Program-made: the position numbers and the translations under genes
Shown: positions 12,686 through 21,564 of the stretch, piece by piece
Numbering within the stretch: the first letter of the stretch is position 1
Layout of the letters: every line of letters starts with the position of its first letter
The notes under the pieces: generated by a model
What the model was told of the DNA's origin: nothing
Databases searched by the model: none
Seen by the model: only the letters and a program-made list of their open reading frames with translations
Source: Trachelipus rathkii
Lineage: Eukaryota > Arthropoda > Malacostraca > Isopoda > Trachelipodidae
DNA length: 21,597 nucleotides
Assembly (NCBI GenBank): GCA_015478945.1
Contig: JABUQX010022170.1
Location: 1 to 21,597 of the forward strand
Direction: 5' to 3'

Positions 12686-12974
12686 ATAGAAGTTTGGCGA
12701 AAAGTTTGGGATAGAATAGAATGCTGAAGAACGAGCTATTTATAGATTTAAAGGTGATCGGTGGCCTTCTATTACAGCTGCCATTAAACGACTAGAAAGA
12801 AAATTAGAGAGAGAAGGTCACAGAGAGAAAGCTGACTCAGAGAGAGGATTAGTTCAGAAATTAAAGCTTTGTGCTAGACTCTATTTAAGGCTTTCGATAT
12901 GACTAGAGTCTCAGAGAAAGATTTATCTAAATCCAGAAGGTCAAGTATACTAGAAATTAATGATATAGATTAAC
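12686..12974 (+). pseudogene. Broken coding-like segment, product unrecognised
   Basis: A plus-strand frame reads through a strongly coding-like stretch with no ATG. From about 12719 it gives NAEERAIYRFKGDRWPSITA, then a lysine/arginine/glutamate-rich helical segment, and a stop after RLYLRLSI near 12900. In a neighbouring frame the text continues as AFDMTRVSEKDLSKSRRSSI to a TAA near 12972. Upstream, the first frame also reads KFGEKFGIE before one TAG. One stop and one frameshift thus separate pieces that look like one polypeptide of about 90 residues. Codon variety and GC are higher than in the surroundings. I do not recognise the family. It may be an exon of a decayed gene or an exon damaged by sequence errors. 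Confidence 0.4.
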
Positions 12975-14040
12975 ATCAATTATAGAAAACTACATTTTAA
13001 GTGTTACAAAATATGAAATATATATTTAACGTATCAAAGAGTTTCGGGTTGTCCTTGAAAACCCATTTTCTATACCTTTCAAAGCTTAACCATCATATTT
13101 GAGCAATTTTTGACGATTTAAGCCAATTGTGTGTGCTCAGAAAGATATATGACCCTCTGGAGCTCCTCTCGAGCTACTGTGCGAGTAGTTCTCTTATAAA
13201 CCATACTGAGTAAATTTATTTCCTAGACATGGTTGCAATTATTATTAATTAGTAAGAAGCAGCCTGAGTTTTGTTTATTCTTCTGGGTAAAAATTCAAAA
13301 TTTCTGTGAATCAGATAATCCGTAAATTTTGGCTAATCTCTATTTTACAACGGCGACTGAAGATTACATGTTCCAAATTTAAAGTCTGACGGCGAAACGC
13401 AACATATTAAATTTATGCTTGAGATAGTGTACACGAGAGATGCATCTGTCTTAGAGGACATGCTGATTAGATCTTGTTGAGTATTAGTTAAATTTATATT
13501 CTGATTATATCTTCAATCATAGCTCCCTTCAAGCGATATTTTCCACCACAATTACGTATCCTTCTCTTCGTGACTCACTAACTCCACCTCTAGCTGATAT
13601 TTTCATATTTTAAATAATAGTCAGAAAAGTTCTTTTGTTTTGATAAACATACAATTATAGGGTCATATAGTCTTTTGGTGAGTTGGAGGATATTTTATTC
13701 ATTTATTTTTATCTTGCACTTACATTTACAATAATTGGGATTTTGTGTGATTGGTAGCTAACATAACTTGAATTGCTTATTGGTAATATTAAATCTATAT
13801 ATAATTGATCTCCTCTTTTGGTAGCTGTAACAAATTCTATTTTTAATATACTAGTATGAGACCAAACAATCTATGGCTGTAAGTAATCACTCAAATTTAA
13901 AAAAAAAATGAATTCCTAGTAGTTCATGGTGGCGTCCTTAAAATGTTATATGAAATAACTAGATGTAATATATGAACATATATAAACATTAAGACTATTT
14001 ATTCTATTGAATATCATCTAAATATTAAAATATTCATCCT
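12975..14040. other. AT-rich unique region, no gene seen
   Basis: Mixed sequence with stops in all frames. GC is somewhat higher at 13130-13190 and 13360-13470. A loose resemblance of 13205-13245 to 18925-18965 is not strong enough to call. Confidence 0.4.
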
Positions 14041-14180
14041 TGTATATATTATATTTAATATATATATAAATTAATATTAATATATATAATATATATATAT
14101 ATTACTATAAGTACTATTAATATAATATATATATTATATATCATTTATAATTATATTTATAATATATTATAATCTATATT
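14041..14180. repeat. Degenerate (TA)n block
   Basis: Short noisy A/T tract between unique segments. Confidence 0.65.
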
Positions 14181-14829
14181 AGCTAATAAATAAATATTTT
14201 TATTTAATTTTCTCCTTTACTTTATTAATCATTTCTAGCTTCCTTTCAAATCGTTTTAATATAGCATTTCTATAATGACTTTTCTACAAAAAATATAGAT
14301 AAAACTAAATAGTAAATAATACTATGAAAATTTGAGGTTTTTCTGTTTGAGGAACGATTCCACAATTATGGTTGAAGTACTAATTCCAGTTCAAGAGTTT
14401 GAATGTTGAGGAGGCTAGTTCCGTACCCCGTTTAACGTCCCACATATTTTTATGAGGAACTCTTGGACCTTTTTAAATCTTAAATAAAGTACGTACATCG
14501 TTAACAACAAATCAGATTATACTTATTATATTATTATGATTTAGGCCTACAATAAATTTTTATTAAAAAATATATATAATTGAAAGAGTTTCAAAAAAAG
14601 CATACTAGAATATACCACAATGAGCATATATTTATAAAAGGGAGAGAGTTAAATAGAGCAAATTGTTGGATTCAATCTCCAAATTTCAAAACTAACAATA
14701 TATAATTTAAATTTTTATATTTGTAGAAGTTTTATTCACGTACTACTCCTACTATATATATGAATAATAATTGGGACATAATAATTGCGAAATAATAATT
14801 ATGTAATAAATGTGAGAAATAGAATTTTG
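14181..14829. other. AT-rich unique region, no gene seen
   Basis: Contains one segment of more balanced composition (14340-14470) without an open frame. Nothing recognisable is present. Confidence 0.4.
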
Positions 14830-15225
14830 AGCTATATTATCTGCTATACTCATTATCACTCTATTACTACATCATATGTACTATATATCATTACCTATCA
14901 TATTATTATTCATAGTATTGTTTCCTATATTGACATATAGCTAAACTACCATATATATATATATTCTCTTACTATCTTCTATTCTTATTTACTCTTATTC
15001 TAAACTCTATCTTATACTTATATCTATTATATACTATTTCTAACTTTAATTACTCATATTATTTCTATAATTTCTTAAATATTAACTATTGTCTATCCTA
15101 TCTATTCTAATGTAATATTAATTACTTTATTATGCTATATCTATAATCTATCTATCTATTCTAATCTTATTTTATCGATATCTATTACATATTCTATTAA
15201 AATATATATACTAATTAATATCCCA
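14830..15225. repeat. G-depleted TATC/TTCTA-like degenerate repeat
   Basis: On the plus strand this stretch consists of A, T and C with almost no G. Lines 14941-15060 contain none, and only about four occur up to 15220. It is built from drifting units such as CTAT, TATC and TTCTTA, with short perfect CTATCTAT runs near 15148-15160. It looks like an eroded or noisily read tetranucleotide microsatellite of the TATC/GATA type. Confidence 0.65.
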
Positions 15226-15315
15226 GCGGAAATTCCTCGAAAATACCTCAACAAATATGTTTTTTTACGATTTTGGGATGAACGAAAAAAAATTCCTGTG
15301 CACGCCAGTTGTGGT

Positions 15316-15327
15316 GCGACTAGTCGC
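15316..15327. repeat. Perfect 12-bp palindrome GCGACTAGTCGC
   Basis: GCGACT is followed directly by its reverse complement AGTCGC, inside a small GC-richer patch (15296-15335). The half GCGACTAG recurs at 16747-16754 in the GC island with nested inverted repeats, and related AGCGACT units follow there. It could be part of a mobile element end, but no element is identifiable. Confidence 0.6.
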
Positions 15328-16000
15328 TAGTGTCTTGTTTATATTAATGGATTATAAAATAGGCATAAGATAATATAAATGGTAATTAGTGGTATATTTA
15401 CCTAAATAAATTATTTACAATTTTATTTGAAAGTGAGAAACGTACTGTAAGATTTAAAATTGGATAGTAAAAGGATGAAAGATAATAGCAACTGCTTACT
15501 GCGAAATATTGAAACTTTATGCTAAATTTATACATATAGTATATGATTTACGTAAAAGTACATTTTGGTATAGATTTAATTCGGTAATAGTGGAGTTTAA
15601 CGGATCCTAAGAAAGTATATATTTTGAGTAGCTAGTGTGGAAGTCGATTAAAAAATTAGATCCATTATTAATCATATAAAGAATATATAGAAGTAAGAAA
15701 ATGTCTTCAAGCTGTACATACTTGACCGTAACGATGTTGAAAAAAAATATAACGAAAAAATTCTTTCGAGCACGGGTAACGAAACATATTTAATCGTTCA
15801 ACCCCTTCTCAAGTGTTAAGAGAAAACGTAACCAACACGAAAAGTCTTATATTACTCAAATAATTTTAAATTAATTTATTTGAATCGTTCAACGGTCTTT
15901 AATCTCTTCTTCAATATTATTCTCACGTTTTATGAGAAAAGTCGAATGCATTCAATACAAATAGTTAAAGTTACATATAAAATATATATAGTTTTATAGT
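15328..16000. other. AT-rich unique region with a loose 92-base direct repeat
   Basis: AATCGTTCAAC occurs at about 15792 and again at about 15884. Each is followed by a TCTC-containing segment and then GAGAAAA, suggesting two diverged tandem copies. AAATGTCTTCAA at about 15700 also matches 19797-19808, but the flanks fade quickly. No gene is seen. Confidence 0.35.
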
Positions 16001-16590
16001 TTTTTTTAAATTTCATGACTAGAAGAAATATATAAATATTTATTTACTCATATATATAAAAATACGTCTAGTAATATACTATTAATTTATATAGTATTTA
16101 GATAAATATTAATAAGTTATGTTATTATATCGTTATCTATTTATTTACCTATATCTCTAATCACAAAACCATATTATATAGATATATATATAATTAATAT
16201 ATATAAATTGAATTATAATATAATATATATATTATATATTATAATATATATTATATATATATATTATATATATATAATTAATATAATTATATATATATTA
16301 TATGTATATATATCAATAATTATGTAAACAATGATCTAAAGACGCATTAATTTGATAAAAGGATTAACAGTTTAGTATTGACACTATAGATATGAATTAA
16401 ATCTGTTATATATAATATATAATAATATATTAATATATTATTATATAATAATATATATATATATAAAATTAATATTATTAATAGTATAATATATTAATAT
16501 ATATATTATCTATATATTAAATTATTATATATATAATGATATATATATATATATATTATATATGTATAATTATTATTAGATATATTAAAT
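16001..16590. repeat. Degenerate (TA)n blocks
   Basis: Two noisy A/T tracts separated by a short mixed stretch at about 16320-16400. Nothing functional is visible. Confidence 0.65.
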
Positions 16591-16597
16591 TATAGTA

Positions 16598-16756
16598 GTG
16601 CGGTAAATCAAAAAGAGCGTATGAGAAACCTTATTAATTATTTTGATTCTGACCGTGCAAGTACGCTAATTTTCTGACGACACCGCACCTCCGCTAGTCC
16701 GCACCTATTCTGGTAGTCCGCTCAGAGCGGACTAAGCGAGACTACCGCGACTAGCG
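16598..16756. repeat. GC-rich island with nested inverted repeats
   Basis: A compact GC-rich island in an A/T sea. CGCTAGTC (16692-16699) pairs with GACTAGCG (16749-16756), and GGTAGTC (16712-16718) with GACTACC (16740-16746). In the centre AGTCCGCTC-A-GAGCGGACT (16715-16733) is a perfect 19-base inverted repeat with a single-base loop. A further outer pair is GTGCGGT (16598-16604) and ACCGCAC (16682-16688). Single strands could form a multi-part hairpin, and the inner pairings compete with each other. Short repeats of AGCGACT follow to about 16770. I recognise no tRNA or known element; a foldback transposon end or hairpin-forming artefact are possibilities. Confidence 0.7.
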
Positions 16757-16799
16757 ACTCAGCGACTTCGAGGGATATGTCGTGGCTACTACTGCTAAC

Positions 16800-16985
16800 A
16801 TTATAAAGTATATATATATATAATATAGTATATTATATATATATATATATCTATAGTATATATATATATATATAGTATATATATATATATATTATATATA
16901 ATATAATAAATTATATATATATATATACCCTATATATATATTACTAAAATATATAATATAAAATATATATATAAAGTACTATATA
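16800..16985. repeat. Degenerate (TA)n block
   Basis: A/T tract with TATATA dominance and few interruptions, marking the left border of the clean right-hand part. Confidence 0.7.
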
Positions 16986-17290
16986 TACTTAATTTTCACA
17001 TAATCAATCCAAGAAAATTTAAAAGAACAAGCTAATATCAAAAAATTCAATAAATAAAACTGTAAAAATTTTATTATAATTAATTATTATAACCATATTA
17101 ATGTCCATGAACTGAATTGTATTAAAAATAATATCTTAAACTGTTTTTCTTATTCAACTTAAAATCATATAAAAATGATAATCAGTTATGAAAATATTTA
17201 CATGAATTAAAAAAAAAAATAAGAAATTTCGCTCTTTAAAACCATTAAAAGCCATGTCTTCTTTATGATTATGAACCTTTATATATCAAA
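16986..17290. other. Presumed downstream flank of the minus-strand gene
   Basis: AT-rich sequence without coding potential. From 17151 it has a diverged counterpart at 3862 onward. It lies beyond the proposed end of the gene. Confidence 0.45.
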
Positions 17291-17327
<37 letters not shown>

Positions 17328-17335
17328 TATTATTT
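17291..17335. repeat. (ATT)n trinucleotide microsatellite
   Basis: About a dozen near-perfect TTA/ATT units, followed by a T run. It lies about 250 bases downstream of the last exon of the minus-strand gene. Confidence 0.8.
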
Positions 17336-17498
17336 TTTTTATTAATTATTAGTTATTATATGTATTATTATCTATTATATTTTATATTATAATTATTATT
17401 ATTAAACATGAAATTTTTGTATTGCCTCCTTCTGGTTTTCCAAATTTGTATTTTTGAAAACTCTTCCATTCAGACATATCGATGTAAAACTTCCTGTA

Positions 17499-17504
17499 TT
17501 TATT
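17499..17504 (-). promoter_or_regulatory. Candidate polyadenylation signal AATAAA
   Basis: TTTATT on the plus strand reads AATAAA on the minus strand, about 75 bases after the TGA that closes the conserved frame of the last exon. Its position suits the minus-strand gene, but the motif is common in sequence this AT-rich. Confidence 0.3.
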
Positions 17505-17579
17505 TTGTTTTCTTTTAATTATTTCAAAATCTAAGTTTTTAGTTAAAATTTGAATATCAGCTGCTCACTTTGTAATAAA

Positions 17580-17651
17580 TCATGTCAAATTCTTTTTCCC
17601 GGATGAATTAATAAATCCTAATATGTATTTACCCCTTGGAGTAAAAAAGCC
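17580..17651 (-). CDS. Last exon of the minus-strand gene, frame off by one at a T6 run
   Basis: The exon follows a TATAAACAG acceptor (AG at 17653-17652), 83 bases after the perfect donor that ends the main exon. One frame is strikingly coding-like: TPRGKYILGFINSSGKKNLT, closed by TGA at 17582-17580. The upstream exon ends in phase 1 (GCA G|), so the sequence as given reads AGLFYSKG and stops at TAA (17631-17629). The coding-like frame and the spliced frame differ by one base within a run of six T (antisense, 17648-17643). This could be a one-base sequence error, a real frameshift, or a misplaced acceptor. The exon end is therefore uncertain, though a short terminal exon is likely. Confidence 0.45.
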   Translation of the reverse strand, partial: GFFTPRGKYILGFINSSGKKNLT

Positions 17652-17734
17652 CTGTTTATATTCACTAATCAATTCCTTTCTTTAAAACAGTCGAAAAAGA
17701 ACTTAACTCTCCAAAGTTTTCTCCCATTACTTAC

Positions 17735-18667
17735 CTGCCATTATTGGGTGAATGATATGTGTCAGCTTGAGGAGATTTTTCTGCTTGCCACTTGCTGTGA
17801 CAATCCGATGGCAATCATTTCCGAAGTAGTACAATTGCATTCGTAAATGTTTCTGAAGACAAAATAACCTTGATAATAAAGGTAAAAACAAGAAGGATTC
17901 ATATTCCGCTTGATAATAGTGCACGAATTTCACTCCTTTTCTTGTAAAAGTAGAGTATTGTGGTGAAGTAGTATATCCTGGACGAATCATTTCCGTCTCC
18001 ATATAAATGACATGCTTCCTATAGTCAGAAGGAGCAAGACGCCAAACCTCTTTTAATATGAATCTATAATTATAAGTATTAGAAATTTCATCATCTTCAA
18101 TCATGTCAACTATGGAGTGAAGCAACTCATAAAATTCAATTTGGGTTATAATCTCCCAAAAAAGATTTACTGTTTTCAAAAAAATGCCTTGATACGGCCA
18201 AAATAATAAATTTTTAAGAATTAAAAGATGTGTCCTCTGGAAATCTTTATTGAGGAATAACTTCTTCAGTACAACTTCGTCCACATTATATATCAAAAAT
18301 CTAAAAATTTCCAGGGTTGGTTTTTCTAATAAAATTGCATCATCAGACTCAAAATAGGCTCTGTCGCAATAAAATATAAAAGCCAAAAAATCTACAAACT
18401 TCCTTGAAACAATTTCTTTTTCTGACGAATTTAACCACTTCCAGCAATTTTTGAAAGCAACTTCCTTTATAGATGCCAAAGCATTGCTACACAGAGGGCC
18501 AGTATATTCATCGTACTTGACAATATCTATAGCAAAATTTAGAATTGTTTTCCACTCATGTTTTTCCCAGTCATAATCACTAAACCAAGAATGATTAATG
18601 AAATTTCCATAGCGTAAGCAGTTTTTCTCATCTTTAGTCAACTTTAAACACAACATGTATCTCATCA
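17735..18667 (-). CDS. Main exon of an unrecognised arthropod-type protein
   Basis: An open frame of about 310 residues with normal codon variety and an even amino-acid mix, clearly coding. It starts after a TTCAG acceptor (AG at 18669-18668; the first ATG is at 18665) and ends at a perfect CAG|GTAAGT donor (intron from 17734). The in-frame TAA at 17727 is intronic. The protein is rich in aromatic and leucine residues and probably all-helical, with motifs such as NHSWFSDYDWEKHEWKTI, EKPTLEIFRFLIYNVDEVVL and LKEVWRLAPSDYRKHVIYME. There is no signal peptide or obvious membrane span in this exon. Its C-terminal part (LPLLSRLFCLQKHLRMQL) faintly recalls the start of a SOCS box, a ubiquitin-ligase adaptor motif, but the match is too weak to assign. 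A heavily decayed copy of its 3' two thirds lies at 3862-5618. Function unknown. Confidence 0.75.
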
Positions 18668-18807
18668 CTGAACATTAATCAATAGCGATACGAACACGCA
18701 AGAGGAAGTATCTAATGTCTTTTTATCTTAGAATCATTTCTCTGGCATTGGACATATCTAATGTTCCTTCATGGGTAAAAAATGAGAACTTTTGATAATG
18801 ATAATAC

Positions 18808-19194
18808 AGTAACAAGATGACAAATCGAACCTAGAAAAGTGGTCTATCGCACACGTTATAATTTCAAGAGCCATAAAATTTACTAAATGCTTTGGCATAA
18901 TATGCCATATTGGATAAGGTAAACTCTTTATTTCATCTAGAAACATTTGATTTAAAATTTCCATTAACTTCAAGACATCTTCTCGGACTTCTATAGAGCA
19001 CTTTTCATCTTCTCGAACTTTTTCTGTATGCATCAATTCATCTTTTCGGACTTCTATAAGGCGCATTCTTGAAAATAAATGTAATGATCGAAGTTTTTGT
19101 TTTATTTTGGGTTGGCAGCAAAACTTAGCCACAACCATAACAGCGCACATTTCTTCCAATTTAGATACCATCTTCATACCAATACAGCAAATAC
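18808..19194 (-). CDS. Upstream exon of the same minus-strand gene
   Basis: A long T-rich tract followed by CTATTAG (AG at 19196-19195) is a textbook acceptor, so this frame is an internal exon and not the start of a protein. It reads ICCIGMKMVSKLEEMCAVMV and onward to DHFSRFDLSSCY. Residues around 55-85 of the open frame form three imperfect charged repeats of 10-11 residues: EVRKDELMHT, EKVREDEKCS, IEVREDVLKL. The frame stays open to 18758. The donor is my choice: ACT|GTATTA at 18808-18807 is weak, but it alone among nearby candidates gives a sensible phase-1 join to the main exon across a 140-base intron. Alternative donors cannot be excluded. ATG at about 19179 is an alternative translation start. 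The product is unrecognised and linked to the main exon by strand, spacing and phase. Confidence 0.55.
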
Positions 19195-19320
19195 CTAATA
19201 GAAAAAAAAAGAAATATTTACATTTTAGATTCATTATAAAAAAAAATTGAAAATTTAAAAATCAGTGAAATTAGTTAGGACGGGAAATTTAAAATTTAAG
19301 AAATTTAAAATTTAATAAAC

Positions 19321-19384
19321 CTCTATCAAAGTAATTTCGCAATAAGATGAAAAGAATTAAAAAAACTATCAAGTTGTCCCACAT
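19321..19384 (-). CDS. Candidate first exon with hydrophobic N-terminus
   Basis: Reading leftward from ATG at 19384, the frame gives [20 protein letters not shown] followed by R, and then a GAG|GTTTAT donor (GT at 19320-19319). The exon is 64 bases long and therefore ends in phase 1, which matches the phase needed by the acceptor at 19195 across a 126-base intron. The hydrophobic run could be a signal anchor or signal peptide. The donor is weak, and 20 hydrophobic codons are easy to find by chance in T-rich sequence, so this is tentative. The clean (TA)n array begins only about 12 bases upstream of the ATG, which leaves little room for a 5' untranslated region. Confidence 0.25.
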
Positions 19385-19391
19385 TGCGGCC

Positions 19392-19622
<231 letters not shown>

Positions 19623-20034
19623 GGAACTACTCCTTTAAAGGATGTTATAAAGACAAGATATCGAAAATCCCGAACAATATGCATGGAATCCTGCAGTGGC
19701 ACGTGTTAGCTAAAACTCCAATAGAAGGAGCGCAAGAGTTGCCAAAAGTTTTTTTTTATCATGCTCCGAAAAATTTTATTTATTTTTATTTTTTTTTAAA
19801 TGTCTTCAAACCTGTAGCTTACAACGCAATGACGATGATTTCGCATCGAAAATTAAAGCCGAGAGACCCTGACTCGTTCCATCTTTGCGATTTAATCTTG
19901 GGTATTCATTTAGTTAAAAAAAAAAAAACTGTTTTTGGCAACTCTGACGCTCTATTGCCTTGAAATAATCGAAAAAATCGATATCCTTCGTTCGATATAT
20001 ATCGATTAATATCCTTTTAAAAAAAAAAGACAAG

Positions 20035-20037
<3 letters not shown>
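19623..20037. other. Unique segment between two (TA)n arrays, no gene recognised
   Basis: Unique sequence of moderate GC. A plus-strand frame 19679-19963 is open for 94 codons but contains homopolymer-encoded Phe and Lys runs and resembles nothing I know, so I do not call it. The segment has a diverged counterpart at about 9990-10575. The perfect inverted repeat AATCGATAT (19976-19984) / ATATCGATT (19999-20007) lies near its right end. Confidence 0.55.
19976..20007. repeat. Inverted repeat with 9-bp arms, AATCGATAT / ATATCGATT
   Basis: Perfect arms separated by 14 bases that themselves contain TTCGATAT. It sits 30 bases before a (TA)n array. It may be a remnant of a small element end or simply an ATCGAT-rich patch. 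Confidence 0.6.
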
Positions 20038-20098
<61 letters not shown>

Positions 20099-20117
20099 CT
20101 TATATATATATATATAT
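20038..20117. repeat. (TA)n microsatellite adjoining the retroelement 3' end
   Basis: A TA array with one interruption (TTTTCT near 20095-20100). It directly abuts the inferred 3' end of the minus-strand non-LTR fragment, so on that strand it lies where such elements carry their tail repeat. The array may have grown from that tail. Confidence 0.95.
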
Positions 20118-20890
20118 CAGTTATAACACCACCACTCACGGGCAGAGCCTATTCAAGGAGGGGGTGTTGCACACCTCGAAGACATTCATCAGCTAACGCA
20201 AACTACGCAGATGTGCAAAGACGCAGGCTTTAAAGTGAGAGATTAAATTCAACAGGAAGCACAGAGAAGATGGAAGAGAATTCCACAAAACAGGGTGGCA
20301 AGAAAGAAGGAAGCATCACAGCCAACGAGCTTGGAGTTAGAAATATCAACACATACACCTTAATGATGCAGCACCCCTTGTGCTACGTTGGCGTCGTAAA
20401 AGGTGGTGGTACGCGTGATCGCTCCCTCGAGCACCTGCCGCTGCCGTACCTATAGAAAGAGATAAAGCACCAACATTGCGCCGCAAAGATAGAGGGTCAA
20501 GTGAACTGGTAAGGGCAGAACAGTTTATAAGTCTTTTGGCCTTTTGACTTGACCCTATCCAAAAGCTGGGTGAAACAGAGCCCCCCAGGCATGAGCAGTA
20601 CTCCCTTAAGGGTGGATAAGGCCCTGAGGAAAAAACTGAGAAGAGGAAAAAAAGTCTTGCAGTCTAACAGAACTCCCAGTTTCTTTGAGACAGCCCTAGC
20701 AACCGTTGTCATATGAGGTTTCAGAGACATTTTTTTTTTAAACCAAGGATGTTTATATTCGTCAACAGGAGAGACGAGAGAACCGTCGAAAAGAGATAGG
20801 AAAGTTAGAAGGTGTCTTAGAGGGAGATTTGTAGAAGTTTGGTTTTTAAAGAATTGAATTTCACAAGGTTGAGCCAACACCCGGAAATTC

Positions 20891-20893
<3 letters not shown>
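20118..20893 (-). pseudogene. 5'-truncated, frameshifted 3' end of a jockey-like non-LTR retrotransposon
   Basis: The minus strand encodes the post-catalytic part of a reverse transcriptase. In one frame (20880-20497) it reads LSLFDGSLVSPVDEYKHPWF, then LKPHMTTVARAVSKKLGVLL, and later LLDRVKSK. A neighbouring frame carries LREYCSCLGG, matching the family's PCMEYCSHVWGG region, and then AKRLINCSALTSSLDPLSLR. The first frame resumes with FYRYGSGRCSRERSRVPPPF and VEFSSIFSVLPVEFNLSLF, ending near 20185. These pieces appear in the order expected of jockey-clade ORF2 proteins, but several frameshifts and in-frame stops separate them. The catalytic YADD region and the endonuclease are absent; the copy begins at the (TA)n array at 20894. 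About 65 bases of 3' UTR ending GTTATAACTGATATA precede the tail repeat. It is a dead copy. Confidence 0.85.

Positions 20894-21189
<296 letters not shown>

Positions 21190-21246
<57 letters not shown>
21190..21246. repeat. (TA)n microsatellite
   Basis: A perfect TA array of about 57 bases. Confidence 0.97.
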
Positions 21247-21248
<2 letters not shown>

Positions 21249-21564
21249 AACTCAATTTGCGGAAGACTAATTTAAAAAAAAAAGTTCGATGTTGTCGAGA
21301 GTATTGATAGTTTTTCTCTCATAGTATCGAACTATCAAAAAACTATTGATAGTTTCTCATCACTAATTTTTACTAAATCTTTTAAATAAATGGGAGTAGC
21401 GCTCGAAAAATATTTGGAAGTGGAGCGGGGCGGGGGAGGTTGTAAAATTTAATGGAGGGAAGGCTTCAAATGGAGGGAGGTCATGGTTTTATATTACTGT
21501 ATATTGAGCATGTGATTCTTCGAAAAGGTTGAATATAATACTAAAACGCTGAAAATATAATAAA

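Noticed and set aside
12720..12900. Match of the coding-like segment to the reverse complement of the charged repeats at 18976-19062
   Set aside because: Both are purine-rich, which explains the vague likeness. No consistent alignment or shared peptide was found.
15700..15830. Possible third copy of 19797-19890 (shared AAATGTCTTCAA)
   Set aside because: The similarity fades after about 40 bases, so chance cannot be excluded in such AT-rich sequence.
1..16985. Mitochondrial genome or control region
   Set aside because: Despite the extreme AT content, no mitochondrial protein gene, rRNA or tRNA is recognisable in any frame, and the right-hand part is nuclear in character.
17820..18000. SOCS-box assignment for the main exon's C-terminal part
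   Set aside because: Only the first half of the motif is loosely matched and the LPLP-type second half is not seen, so I mention it as a possibility without naming the gene.
19679..19963. Plus-strand frame of 94 codons
   Set aside because: It contains homopolymer-encoded Phe and Lys runs, no recognisable motif and no splice or promoter context. The diverged copy at 9990-10575 does not preserve the frame.
20270..20455. Plus-strand frame of 61 codons
   Set aside because: It is antisense to the 3' coding end of the retroelement fragment, which explains its composition.
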